Source: Rhodococcus sp. KRD162 (GTDB lineage: Bacteria; Actinomycetota; Actinomycetes; Mycobacteriales; Mycobacteriaceae). From it: 64,000 nucleotides of DNA. The stretch is taken from positions 1 through 64,000 of the forward strand of contig NZ_JABFAU010000013.1 in assembly GCF_017168335.1 (NCBI RefSeq), given 5' to 3'. Shown here piece after piece: positions 48,986-56,127 of the stretch (position 1 is its first letter; every line of letters starts with the position of its first letter). Under the pieces are notes generated by a model. The model was not told where the DNA came from and made no database searches. It was given only the letters and a program-made list of their open reading frames with translations. A program made the translations under genes and the position numbers.

Positions 48986-49444
48986 TTACCGGGGCTGCGG
49001 TCCGGCGGGTCCCGGCCCGATGGTTTCGTAATCGGTCAAGAATCGATCCAACAGCGCAACCAATGATGCCCGGTCGTCGAGCTCCCATCCTCCGATCACC
49101 CTGCCCAGAGTGTCGGTCCGACGCTGCTGAATCGCCGCAGCCACTTCCCGACCGGACTGCGTCACCGCGAGAACGAAGGCGCGCCCGTCCCGCTCGTCGG
49201 GCAGACGCTCGACGTGCCCTCGTTCCACGAGCTGAGCGACCTGGCGACTGACTGTCGATGGATCCGAGTTCACCATTGCCGCAAGTTCACTCGACCGCAT
49301 CGAACCGTCACGCAACAGCCGGAACAAGCATACGTACGCGGCACCGTCGACGCCGCCCGAGGACGAGATCTGCGCAATGTTGCGCTCCCGGATGCGTTGC
49401 AGTCGAACCAGTTGTGTGCCCAGTTCCTCGGCGAACTCGACCAT
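48986..49444 (-). CDS. MarR-family transcriptional regulator
   Basis: A 152 aa regulator. The winged HTH is SMRSSELAAMVNSDPSTVSRQVAQLVERGHVERLPDERDGRAFVLAVT, the classic MarR wing with DxRxxx. ATG 49444 is one base after the stop of the dienoyl-CoA isomerase gene, so the two are coupled. The palindrome at 50316-50334 in front of that operon is the natural candidate for its operator. The ligand could be an acyl-CoA or fatty acid, by inference from the partner. Confidence 0.87.
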   Translation of the reverse strand: MVEFAEELGTQLVRLQRIRERNIAQISSSGGVDGAAYVCLFRLLRDGSMRSSELAAMVNSDPSTVSRQVAQLVERGHVERLPDERDGRAFVLAVTQSGREVAAAIQQRRTDTLGRVIGGWELDDRASLVALLDRFLTDYETIGPGPAGPQPR

Positions 49445-49445
49445 G

Positions 49446-50273
49446 TCAGCTACCGGTGAAATGAGCAGACCGCTTCTCGAATACCGAGGTGACCGCCTCG
49501 GTGAGATCGTGAGAGGCGAGGAAGGCTGCGTTCCAGACCGCGACGAAGCGCAGGGAGTCGTCGACGCCTGCAGATCGGGAGTGGTCCAGAACGGTCTTGA
49601 TGCCCTGCACCACCAGCGGGGGATTCGCGGCAATGGCTGCCGCGCACGCGCGGGCCGCGGCGAGTGTGGCCTCATGGTCTTCGAACACGTCGTTGACCAG
49701 ACCGATCTTCTCGGCGCGAGCTGCGTCGATGTCCTTACCGGTCAGCGCGAGTTCACGCATGTGGCCGTCACCGATGATCGCGGGGAGTCTGGCCATCGAT
49801 CCCATGTCGGCGACGATCGCGACCCGCACCTCACGCACACTGAACTTCGCGTCTGCACTGGCGTACCGCACGTCGGCTGCGGTGATGAGGTCGACACCAC
49901 CACCGATGCACCAACCCTGAACGGCCGCGACAACGGGCTTGCGGCAATCCGCGACCGCGTTGACGGCTTTCTGCATCGTCTTGATGGTGTCGTGAAACGT
50001 GGTCCGCGGGCCGGCCAACGCCTGGTCCGCCATGAGCGGACCGAATGTTCCTGCCATCGCAGCGAGGTCGAGTCCGTACGTGAAGTTCTTGCCGGAGCCG
50101 GCGAGCACGACCGCCCGAACCTCGGGATCGACGTCCAACTGCGCGAACAGCTCCGTGCTCTCACTCCAGAAGTCGGGCCCCATGGCGTTGCCTTTGCCCG
50201 GTCCGAGAAGGGTCACTTGCGCAATGTGGTCTGCGATCTCGACCGAGAAGGCTTTCCAAGTACGTTCCGTCAT
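49446..50273 (-). CDS. Delta3,5-delta2,4-dienoyl-CoA isomerase-like crotonase
   Basis: A 275 aa crotonase-fold enzyme. CIGGGVDLITAADVRYASADAKFSVREVRVAIVADMGS carries the Asp/Glu/Asp pattern (GGGVD, VREV, VAD) I recall from mammalian ECH1 dienoyl-CoA isomerase. Plain enoyl-CoA hydratases have two Glu instead. The oxyanion segment is GSGKNFTYGLDLAAM. It would shift double bonds in beta-oxidation of unsaturated acyl-CoAs with odd-numbered bonds. ATG 50273 is chosen; a longer frame lacks support. Co-transcribed with MarR. Confidence 0.82.
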   Translation of the reverse strand: MTERTWKAFSVEIADHIAQVTLLGPGKGNAMGPDFWSESTELFAQLDVDPEVRAVVLAGSGKNFTYGLDLAAMAGTFGPLMADQALAGPRTTFHDTIKTMQKAVNAVADCRKPVVAAVQGWCIGGGVDLITAADVRYASADAKFSVREVRVAIVADMGSMARLPAIIGDGHMRELALTGKDIDAARAEKIGLVNDVFEDHEATLAAARACAAAIAANPPLVVQGIKTVLDHSRSAGVDDSLRFVAVWNAAFLASHDLTEAVTSVFEKRSAHFTGS

Positions 50274-50315
50274 ACTTGGCAAGCCTAGCGGGGTCGCTAC
50301 GGATTCCCGCACGGC

Positions 50316-50334
50316 ATGTTACGGCGCGTAACAT
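50316..50334. promoter_or_regulatory. Perfect 19-bp palindromic operator
   Basis: ATGTTACG-GCG-CGTAACAT has 8-bp arms with no mismatch. It lies 42 bp upstream of the dienoyl-CoA isomerase ATG and 60 bp upstream of the divergent OHCU-like gene. Such length and symmetry are expected of a MarR or TetR dimer site. Confidence 0.75.
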
Positions 50335-50393
50335 CTGGACTAAGACCCTGCTCAGCTCTGGTATGCGATGCAGATCCGGCCCATCATCGAAGC

Positions 50394-50891
50394 ATGCTGA
50401 TGCATCAGGGACTCGGCCTCGACACCTTCAACGACCTGCCGCGTCGCAAAGCGGTGCACGCACTGTACGAGTGCTGTTGCTCGGTGACCTGGGCGTCACG
50501 GGTGGCCGAGAAGAGACGGTATCGCTCTCGCGCCGAACTGTTCTCCGTGGCAGCTGCAGAACTGAACGAGCTGTCCGAGGACGACGTGGATTCGCTGGCG
50601 TCGACGCTGCCGGAGCCGAGCAAAGTGTGCACGGTGATGGACTTCGACACGCGCGAGGCGTTGGGAACAGCAGCACGTGCGTACGAGCAGCGGTTCGGCT
50701 ACGCCTACGTGGCGAGCCTGTTGTTCGCCCCCGAGGCCTTGGAGCCGCGCGAGATCCTGGTCGATCTCGGCCACCGTCTCGACAACGACGACCCCACCGA
50801 GCGCAGGGTCATGATCGGCGAGCTGGCGAAGATCAACAACATTCGTTTGGAACGGTTGCTGGGACCCGAGGGCGGATGGCCTCCGTACTGA
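50394..50891 (+). CDS. OHCU decarboxylase-like protein
   Basis: A 165 aa all-helical protein resembling 2-oxo-4-hydroxy-4-carboxy-5-ureidoimidazoline decarboxylase, the last step from urate to S-allantoin. Family-like parts are FNDLPRRKAVHALYECCCSVTWASRVAEKRRYRSRAEL and FGYAYVASLLF, with the C-terminal RVMIGELAKINNIRLERLL. The usual HPRIG segment bearing the catalytic His is replaced by STLPEPS, so activity is doubtful. ATG 50394 or 50400 could start it, and no good ribosome site is seen. Confidence 0.7.
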   Translation: MLMHQGLGLDTFNDLPRRKAVHALYECCCSVTWASRVAEKRRYRSRAELFSVAAAELNELSEDDVDSLASTLPEPSKVCTVMDFDTREALGTAARAYEQRFGYAYVASLLFAPEALEPREILVDLGHRLDNDDPTERRVMIGELAKINNIRLERLLGPEGGWPPY

Positions 50892-50928
50892 GACGCCATC
50901 CAACTCGCTCGGGCTGCCGCTGTCCGAG

Positions 50929-51153
50929 TCAGCCGAACAGACCGACCACACGACCGATCAGCCCACCGGCTATCAGGATCGCCAACAATGCCACGACGCA
51001 GATCACGATGACCGGCATGAGACGGCTTCGCTGCGGCGGTTCGTGATTCGGGCCACCCGCCGCAGTTTCGGCCGGCGGGGTGTCTCCTGGAGTGACCCCG
51101 CCTCCCTGTTCGAGGCCGGCGGTGTCGTTCGGATCCGGATTCTGAGCGTTCAT
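50929..51153 (-). CDS. Small single-pass membrane protein, DUF6480-like
   Basis: A 74 aa protein. The N-terminal half is Pro/Gly/Asn-rich (MNAQNPDPNDTAGLEQGGG, GDTPPAETAAGG), and the C terminus is one transmembrane helix (VIVICVVALLAILIAGGLIG). The NPDPxxTxGLExGGGVxPGxTPPAE pattern fits DUF6480 as I remember it. It lies alone between convergent OHCU-like and parallel tetR genes. Function unknown. Confidence 0.7.
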   Translation of the reverse strand: MNAQNPDPNDTAGLEQGGGVTPGDTPPAETAAGGPNHEPPQRSRLMPVIVICVVALLAILIAGGLIGRVVGLFG

Positions 51154-51181
51154 CTCTCGCGTTTACCCGGTGCGATGTAGC

Positions 51182-51826
51182 TCAATCGAGATGTGCCCTG
51201 GCTATCGCTCCGGCGAACAATTCGGATATCGCATCGGCGATGGTTGCCTCGTCGATTCCCTCCGGATCCACCGAATGTTCGACGGCCAATCCGGAGATCA
51301 ATGCCACCAGGGACGTCGCGAGGCGTCGGGCATCGAACTTCTCGCCGACGCCCCAGTCCTCTGCCCGCTCGGCGATGAGACGTTCGAGTTCACCTCGCAA
51401 GGCGCGACGGTCGGCGCGGTAGCGATCGGCGACGGCGGGATCACGTCCGGCCAGGATTCCGAATTCGACGGTCAGCAGCGGCCAGCGCGGTTCGGCGACC
51501 ACCCAGGCAGCGATTTCACCGCCGCCTGCTCCGGCTGCCGCGGTGGGGTCCAGATCCGAGATGTGCGCCAGCACGCGGGCGGCGAGGTCGAGTGAGCGCA
51601 TGGCCAACAGCTCGGCGAACAGTGCTTGTTTGGATTCGAAATTGGAGTAGACGGCTCCCTTGGTGAAGCCGGCACGATCGGCTATGTCGGTCAGTTTGGC
51701 TGCGACATAACCATGTTCGGTGAATTCTTCCGCGGCGGCTGCGAGGAGCCGGACTCGGACATCCGTGCGCTGGGGACGGCGTTGCGGCTGTGTCGGCTCC
51801 CACTTTTCTTGCTCGACGGCATTCAC
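51182..51826 (-). CDS. TetR-family transcriptional regulator
   Basis: A 214 aa repressor. The HTH is RVRLLAAAAEEFTEHGYVAAKLTDIADRAGFTKGAVYSNFESKQALFAELL, textbook TetR, with a BetI-like C-terminal ligand domain. GTG 51826 (VNAVEQEKW) sits about 7 bp after a TACTCT hexamer on the minus strand, so the mRNA may be leaderless. Two palindromes lie immediately upstream. The divergent membrane protein gene is the probable target along with itself. Confidence 0.88.
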   Translation of the reverse strand: MNAVEQEKWEPTQPQRRPQRTDVRVRLLAAAAEEFTEHGYVAAKLTDIADRAGFTKGAVYSNFESKQALFAELLAMRSLDLAARVLAHISDLDPTAAAGAGGGEIAAWVVAEPRWPLLTVEFGILAGRDPAVADRYRADRRALRGELERLIAERAEDWGVGEKFDARRLATSLVALISGLAVEHSVDPEGIDEATIADAISELFAGAIARAHLD

Positions 51827-51827
51827 G

Positions 51828-51840
51828 ATACCTAGAGTAT
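51828..51840. promoter_or_regulatory. TetR operator, site 1
   Basis: ATACCTAGAGTAT, a 13-bp dyad (ATAC arms perfect), starting 2 bp upstream of the tetR GTG. It overlaps the presumed tetR -10 and so would autorepress. Confidence 0.65.
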
Positions 51841-51843
51841 TCA

Positions 51844-51856
51844 ATACCTCGGGTAT
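51844..51856. promoter_or_regulatory. TetR operator, site 2
   Basis: ATACCTCGGGTAT, a perfect ATACC-TCG-GGTAT dyad, 16 bp centre-to-centre from site 1. It lies 16 bp before the membrane protein ATG, next to its AAGGAG ribosome site. Confidence 0.7.
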
Positions 51857-51872
51857 CGACAAGGAGTCGTCC

Positions 51873-52877
51873 ATGCGCAAGATGTCACTGCTCGCCGTCG
51901 CGGTTCTGGTACTGCAGCTCGGCTTCATCCTCAGCTACGTTTCGGCGTTTCATCAGCCGACACCTCATGCCATCCCGATAGCGGTGGTCACCGAAGCCGG
52001 TCTTCCCGACGGCCTCGACCAGCAGACCGCAGATCGGCTCGACGCCCTCGCGGGCACCCCACTCGATGCGCGTACTGCCGTCGACACGGCCGAGGTGCGC
52101 TCCCTGCTGCGCAATCGGGACATTCTCGGTGCATACGTCGTCGGCGCGAACGGAACGGACACCCTCATCACCGCCAGTGCCGCGGGCAGCTCTGTGGCGA
52201 GCGCACTGCAGTCGATCTTCACCGAGGTCGACGCCGCCCAGGGCCGCCAGTTCGTGGTTCGCGACGAGATTCCGGTCGGTGCGCACGACAATCGAGGACT
52301 GACCGGCTTCTATCTGTCGGTGGGCTGGGTGGTCGGTGGCTACCTCCTGGCGGCCGCATTCGGGCTGCTGATCGAAGCTCCGAGGTCACGCCTCGAAACC
52401 TGCATGCACGTCGGCATTCTTGCGGCGTACTCTCTCGCCTCCGGCGCACTCGGAGCCTTCATCACCACCGGAGTTCTGAACACCTTTGCCGGGCATTGGT
52501 TTCCACTCACACTGTTGGGCACCGGCGTGGTCTTCGCGACCGGACTTCTCACCATGGGGCTGCGCGCACTGATCGGCATCGCTGCTGTTCCCGCCGCGAT
52601 CGTTCTGTTCGTCGTTCTGGGAAACCCCAGTGCTGGAGGCGCTTTCGGGACCGACGTGCTCCCCTCGTTCTACGCGTCGATCGGGCGATGGATCACCCCG
52701 GGCATCGGCACCGAGGGCGTGCGCAGCATCGTGTACTTCTCGGGCACAGGAGTGGGGCAGCCCGCTCTCGGTTTGGCGCTCTACATCTCGGTCGGTGCGC
52801 TACTGCTGATCGCGTCGGCTCTGCGTCGACGGTCCGCGCACACCCAGGTCGTTGCGCCCGCAGCCAGTAAAGTGTGA
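51873..52877 (+). CDS. YhgE/Pip-like ABC-2-type membrane protein
   Basis: A 334 aa membrane protein. An N-terminal helix (LLAVAVLVLQLGFILSYVSAF) is followed by a ~120-residue extracytoplasmic domain (PIAVVTEAGLP, VRDEIPVG), then five or six C-terminal helices. This one-plus-five layout is that of YhgE/Pip and ABC-2 exporter permeases, but no ATPase gene is nearby. AAGGAG precedes ATG 51873. It is divergent from and probably repressed by TetR. Allantoicase starts 4 bp after its stop, so the two are likely co-transcribed. Confidence 0.75.
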   Translation: MRKMSLLAVAVLVLQLGFILSYVSAFHQPTPHAIPIAVVTEAGLPDGLDQQTADRLDALAGTPLDARTAVDTAEVRSLLRNRDILGAYVVGANGTDTLITASAAGSSVASALQSIFTEVDAAQGRQFVVRDEIPVGAHDNRGLTGFYLSVGWVVGGYLLAAAFGLLIEAPRSRLETCMHVGILAAYSLASGALGAFITTGVLNTFAGHWFPLTLLGTGVVFATGLLTMGLRALIGIAAVPAAIVLFVVLGNPSAGGAFGTDVLPSFYASIGRWITPGIGTEGVRSIVYFSGTGVGQPALGLALYISVGALLLIASALRRRSAHTQVVAPAASKV

Positions 52878-52881
52878 TTCC

Positions 52882-53841
52882 ATGACCGCCACCTTCCCGC
52901 TGCCACTGCCAGATCTCGCCGTCCGCACCCTCGGAGGCGCAGTCGTGTGGGCAAACGACGAGACGTTCGCGGAGAAGGAGAATCTGGTCAGCCCGGGCAA
53001 AGCCGACTATTCGACGGCGACGTTCGGGCACAAGGGCCAGATCTACGACGGCTGGGAGACCCGACGACGACGCGAGGCCGGATACGACGAGGCGATCGTC
53101 CGTCTCGGCGCGCCCGGCGTCGTGTCCGCGATCGTCGTCGACACCTCGTGGTTCACCGGAAACTATCCGCCGGAGATCTCCGTCGAGGCTGCCGAGGTGG
53201 ACGGCTTTCCGTCCACCGACGAGCTGCGCACACAGACCGAATGGACCACCATCGTTTCCCGTAGCCCGGTCGACGGCGACAGTGAGAACAGGTTCCAGGT
53301 CGCCTCAGATGCACGGTGGACGCATGTGAAGCTGTCGATCTACCCGGACGGCGGAGTTGCGCGCCTGCGGGTACTCGGCCGGGGCACACCCGACCCGAAG
53401 TTCCTCGCGGCCGGTCCGGTGGACCTGGCTGCGCTCGAAAACGGTGCCTACGTCTCGGCGTGCTCCAACATGTTCTACAGCTCCCCCAACAATCTGCTCT
53501 TTCCGGGACCTCCACGGTCGATGGGTGAGGGCTGGGAGACCTCGCGCAGACGCAACGATGCGAACGACTGGGTTCAGGTCCAGTTGGCAGGAACCGGGTT
53601 GATCCGCCTCGCCGAGCTCGACACCACCTGCTTCCTCGGCAACGCGCCGGGCTCCGCATCGCTTCGTGGACGTCTGGGAGACGGCGAGTGGATCGAGCTG
53701 TTGCCGCGCACGAGGCTGCAGCCCGACACCCGGCATCGCTTCGTCCTCGACCACGAGGCCCCGGTGTCGGAGGTCCGGATGGATATCTACCCGGACGGCG
53801 GCATGGCGCGATTGAGACTGTTCGGTGATCTGCAGGAGTGA
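52882..53841 (+). CDS. alc: Allantoicase
   Basis: Hydrolyses allantoate to ureidoglycolate and urea, 319 aa. Two tandem copies of the allantoicase jelly-roll domain are visible, each with a GWETxRRR segment (YDGWETRRRREAGYDEAI and GEGWETSRRRNDANDWVQV) and a DIYPDGGxARLR close (LSIYPDGGVARLRVLG, MDIYPDGGMARLRLFG). ATG 52882 follows the membrane protein gene by 4 bp without a clear ribosome site. With the OHCU-like gene 2 kb away it suggests purine-ureide use, though uricase and allantoinase are not in the window. Confidence 0.93.
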   Translation: MTATFPLPLPDLAVRTLGGAVVWANDETFAEKENLVSPGKADYSTATFGHKGQIYDGWETRRRREAGYDEAIVRLGAPGVVSAIVVDTSWFTGNYPPEISVEAAEVDGFPSTDELRTQTEWTTIVSRSPVDGDSENRFQVASDARWTHVKLSIYPDGGVARLRVLGRGTPDPKFLAAGPVDLAALENGAYVSACSNMFYSSPNNLLFPGPPRSMGEGWETSRRRNDANDWVQVQLAGTGLIRLAELDTTCFLGNAPGSASLRGRLGDGEWIELLPRTRLQPDTRHRFVLDHEAPVSEVRMDIYPDGGMARLRLFGDLQE

Positions 53842-53908
53842 AGCCCGCGGAACGACCCTGATCTGCAAGCCTCCTGCGTAAACGCTCGCGGGGCAATAGG
53901 GTTGGAGA

Positions 53909-54382
53909 ATGTCCCGGCTACTTCATCCGAATGCAGCCCATGTCGCCGACACGCTGATTTCGCGCGGCCATCACGGTGTGGTGGTGAACAGTCCGGAGGG
54001 CACCCACACCGCTGCCGATGCCGCTGCGGCGCTGGGTGTCGATGTGGGCGCGATAGTCAAGTCGATGGTGTTCCTGTTGGGCGACGAGCCGGTGCTCCTG
54101 CTGGTGTCGGGTGCGCACAACGTTCATCTCGACCACACGGGTGCGCGTCTCGGCGGCACGTTGCGGCGCGCAGATCTCGAGACGGCGAAGCACGCCACCG
54201 GGCAGCCGATCGGCGGAATCGCCCCGGTCGGTCATCCGACCAATCTCGAGACTTTCATCGACCAGGATCTGGCCGACTACACAGAGATTTGGGCCGCCGC
54301 TGGGCATCCCAACACGATCTTCCGGTCGACGTTCACCGAGTTGCTGCGGATCACCGCCGGTTTGGCCATCGACGTCCGATGA
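53909..54382 (+). CDS. YbaK/EbsC-family aminoacyl-tRNA deacylase
   Basis: A 157 aa trans-editing domain protein that removes mis-charged amino acids from tRNA-Pro or related tRNAs. The family core is ALGVDVGAIVKSMVFLLGDEPVLLLVSGAHNVHL with the catalytic Lys in IVKSMVF. GGIAPVGHP is the conserved GxxxP loop. Which tRNA it edits (YbaK, ProX or other subgroup) is not decided. Short intergenic gaps on both sides, no clear operon partner. Confidence 0.87.
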   Translation: MSRLLHPNAAHVADTLISRGHHGVVVNSPEGTHTAADAAAALGVDVGAIVKSMVFLLGDEPVLLLVSGAHNVHLDHTGARLGGTLRRADLETAKHATGQPIGGIAPVGHPTNLETFIDQDLADYTEIWAAAGHPNTIFRSTFTELLRITAGLAIDVR

Positions 54383-54406
54383 CCCGCTAGGGCGTGCGGG
54401 GACGCG

Positions 54407-55762
54407 TCAGCCTGCCGTCACGTCACGCTGATCGTCTGCGGGAGTGGCGCACGGGGATCCCACCCCGGCGGTCCCGTCGACCAGGTCGGGAAACGGCCGA
54501 GGGTCGGGCACCGGATTCCACCAGCCGGAGTCCTCGGTGTAGTTCCACTTCGGTCCGCAGTCCACGAGAGCGGCCACGGCGTCGACCAGTCGGGTCACAT
54601 CGGCCGAGGAGCTGCCGAGCCCGATGCTGGCTCGAACGGCTCCTGCCGGGTGCCCCAGCCTCGCGAGCAGCGGATGTGCGCAGAATTGTCCGTCTCGAAC
54701 GCCGATGCCGTGCTCGGCGGACAGGTACGCTGCCACCTCGCCGGGGTCGCGTCCGGCCACGGTGAACGTGACGATGCCGACGCACTCGGGGGCGTCGGTC
54801 CACACGTGCAGCTGCTCGACGCCCGGCAGAGCTGCCAGCCCTTCGCGCAGCCGGGCCGACAGTTCCTCCTCTTGGTTTTGCGCTGCGGCGTCGTCGAATC
54901 CGGCGATGGTCTCGCAGGCCGCGGCGAGTGCGGCGACACCCAGTACGTTGGGGGTTCCCGCCTCGTGTCGCTGCGGCGCCGGAGCCCACTCGGTGTTGTC
55001 GACGCTCAACCGGCGCACCGCGCCGCCGCCGGCCAGGTACGGCTCGCCGAGGTCGAGCCAATCACGCTGTCCCACCAGCACTCCCGCGCCGAACGGGGCG
55101 TACAGCTTGTGCCCGGAGAACGCGAGGTAGTCCACGCCGAGTGCCGCGATGTCGATGCGTCGGTGCGGCAACAGTTGGGCACCGTCCACCACGATGCGGG
55201 CGCCGTGCCGGTGCGCCAGTGCTGCGAGTTCGGCGATGGGCAGAACTTCGCCGGTGACGTTGGATGCGCCCGTGATCGCCAGCAGCGCAGCCGGTTTCGC
55301 AGCCAGTTCGGCCTCGAGCCGGTCGATCGTCTCGGCCAATGTCGACGCTGCCGTCACCACGCGACGATCACGCCACGGAAGCAGATTCGCGTGATGTTCG
55401 ATATCGAGCACCACGGTGTCGCCGGGTACACATCCAGCAAGCAGGTTGAGTGAGTCGGTGGTGTTCCGGGTGAACACCACCACCGAATCTGTCTGTGCAC
55501 CAACAAAATCGGCGACCGTCACCCGCGCCTTCTCGTAGGCCGCCGTCGATACCCGCGAGGCGTAACCTGCACCGCGGTGCACGCTCGAGTAGAACGGCAG
55601 CAGGTCCGCGATTCGGTCCGTCACCGCCGCCAGCGCCGGTGCACTGGCGGCGTAGTCGAAGTTGGCGTACGTGCACGTACCGCCCTGTACCAGGGGCACC
55701 TGCAGATCCGTGCCCGAAACAGGGGCAAAAGGAGTGCAGGGTCGAGAAAGTACAGACGTCAT
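54407..55762 (-). CDS. Class V aminotransferase, cysteine desulfurase (SufS/CsdA)-like
   Basis: PLP enzyme of 451 aa. The PLP Lys is in FSGHKLYAPFGAGVL, EHHANLLPW and VDGAQLLPHRRIDI hold cofactor contacts, and a Cys in the position of the desulfurase nucleophile occurs in GVRDGQFCAHPLLARLG. The last ~55 residues (GPKWNYTEDSGWWNPVP onward) extend beyond SufS. It resembles M. tuberculosis Rv3778c as I remember it. A SAM-IV-type riboswitch lies in its leader, so its role is tied to Met/SAM or sulfur flow. It could be a desulfurase, a selenocysteine lyase-like enzyme or another beta-lyase. Confidence 0.85.
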   Translation of the reverse strand: MTSVLSRPCTPFAPVSGTDLQVPLVQGGTCTYANFDYAASAPALAAVTDRIADLLPFYSSVHRGAGYASRVSTAAYEKARVTVADFVGAQTDSVVVFTRNTTDSLNLLAGCVPGDTVVLDIEHHANLLPWRDRRVVTAASTLAETIDRLEAELAAKPAALLAITGASNVTGEVLPIAELAALAHRHGARIVVDGAQLLPHRRIDIAALGVDYLAFSGHKLYAPFGAGVLVGQRDWLDLGEPYLAGGGAVRRLSVDNTEWAPAPQRHEAGTPNVLGVAALAAACETIAGFDDAAAQNQEEELSARLREGLAALPGVEQLHVWTDAPECVGIVTFTVAGRDPGEVAAYLSAEHGIGVRDGQFCAHPLLARLGHPAGAVRASIGLGSSSADVTRLVDAVAALVDCGPKWNYTEDSGWWNPVPDPRPFPDLVDGTAGVGSPCATPADDQRDVTAG

Positions 55763-55810
55763 GGCAACACCCTCACGTTCGAGGGACCCGCAACCGGAGC
55801 AATGGGTGAA

Positions 55811-55928
55811 CGAGTCCGCGCTTGCCGCGCCGGTTCTCCGGCCACAGCCTGGTCGTCACCCGGAGCACCCCACCGCGGAGGAGGGTTGCCGACCAGCTAG
55901 CCGGGGCTCGATGCTGGTACTCGTGACC
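55811..55928 (-). ncRNA. SAM-IV-type riboswitch
   Basis: The minus-strand leader of the desulfurase-like gene begins GGTCACGAGTACCAGC, then CCCCGGCTAGCTGG, the conserved core GGCAACCCTCC, CCGCGGTGGGGTGC, TCCGGGTGACGACC and, further 3', GCGCGGCAAGCGCGGA. This order matches the SAM-IV consensus I recall, including the pseudoknot-forming GGCAAGCGCGG end. The coding start lies 48 bases beyond, with GAGGG ahead of it, so translational control is plausible. A consensus -35, TTGACA (55962-55967), lies upstream. Confidence 0.88.
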
Positions 55929-55961
55929 GTGGGGAAGACCCTCGCAAACGTCCAGCAGTTT

Positions 55962-55967
55962 TGTCAA
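55962..55967 (-). promoter_or_regulatory. -35 element for the riboswitch transcript
   Basis: TTGACA on the minus strand, 33 bp before the riboswitch 5' end. The matching -10 region (CGAGGG after 17 bp) is poor, so the exact promoter is uncertain. Confidence 0.4.
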
Positions 55968-56127
55968 GCCCGGCCCCGCGGTTGATCGCTAGTAGGATCC
56001 TCGCAGTGCGACAGAGAGTCCGTTCACCTTCTGGCAAACCGAACGTGAGATAACCAACGACGCTGCGGCCTCCCCTGCCGCGGCTCGACAAGCGCTCCAC
56101 TGCCCCACGAACACGAAGGACACCTGG

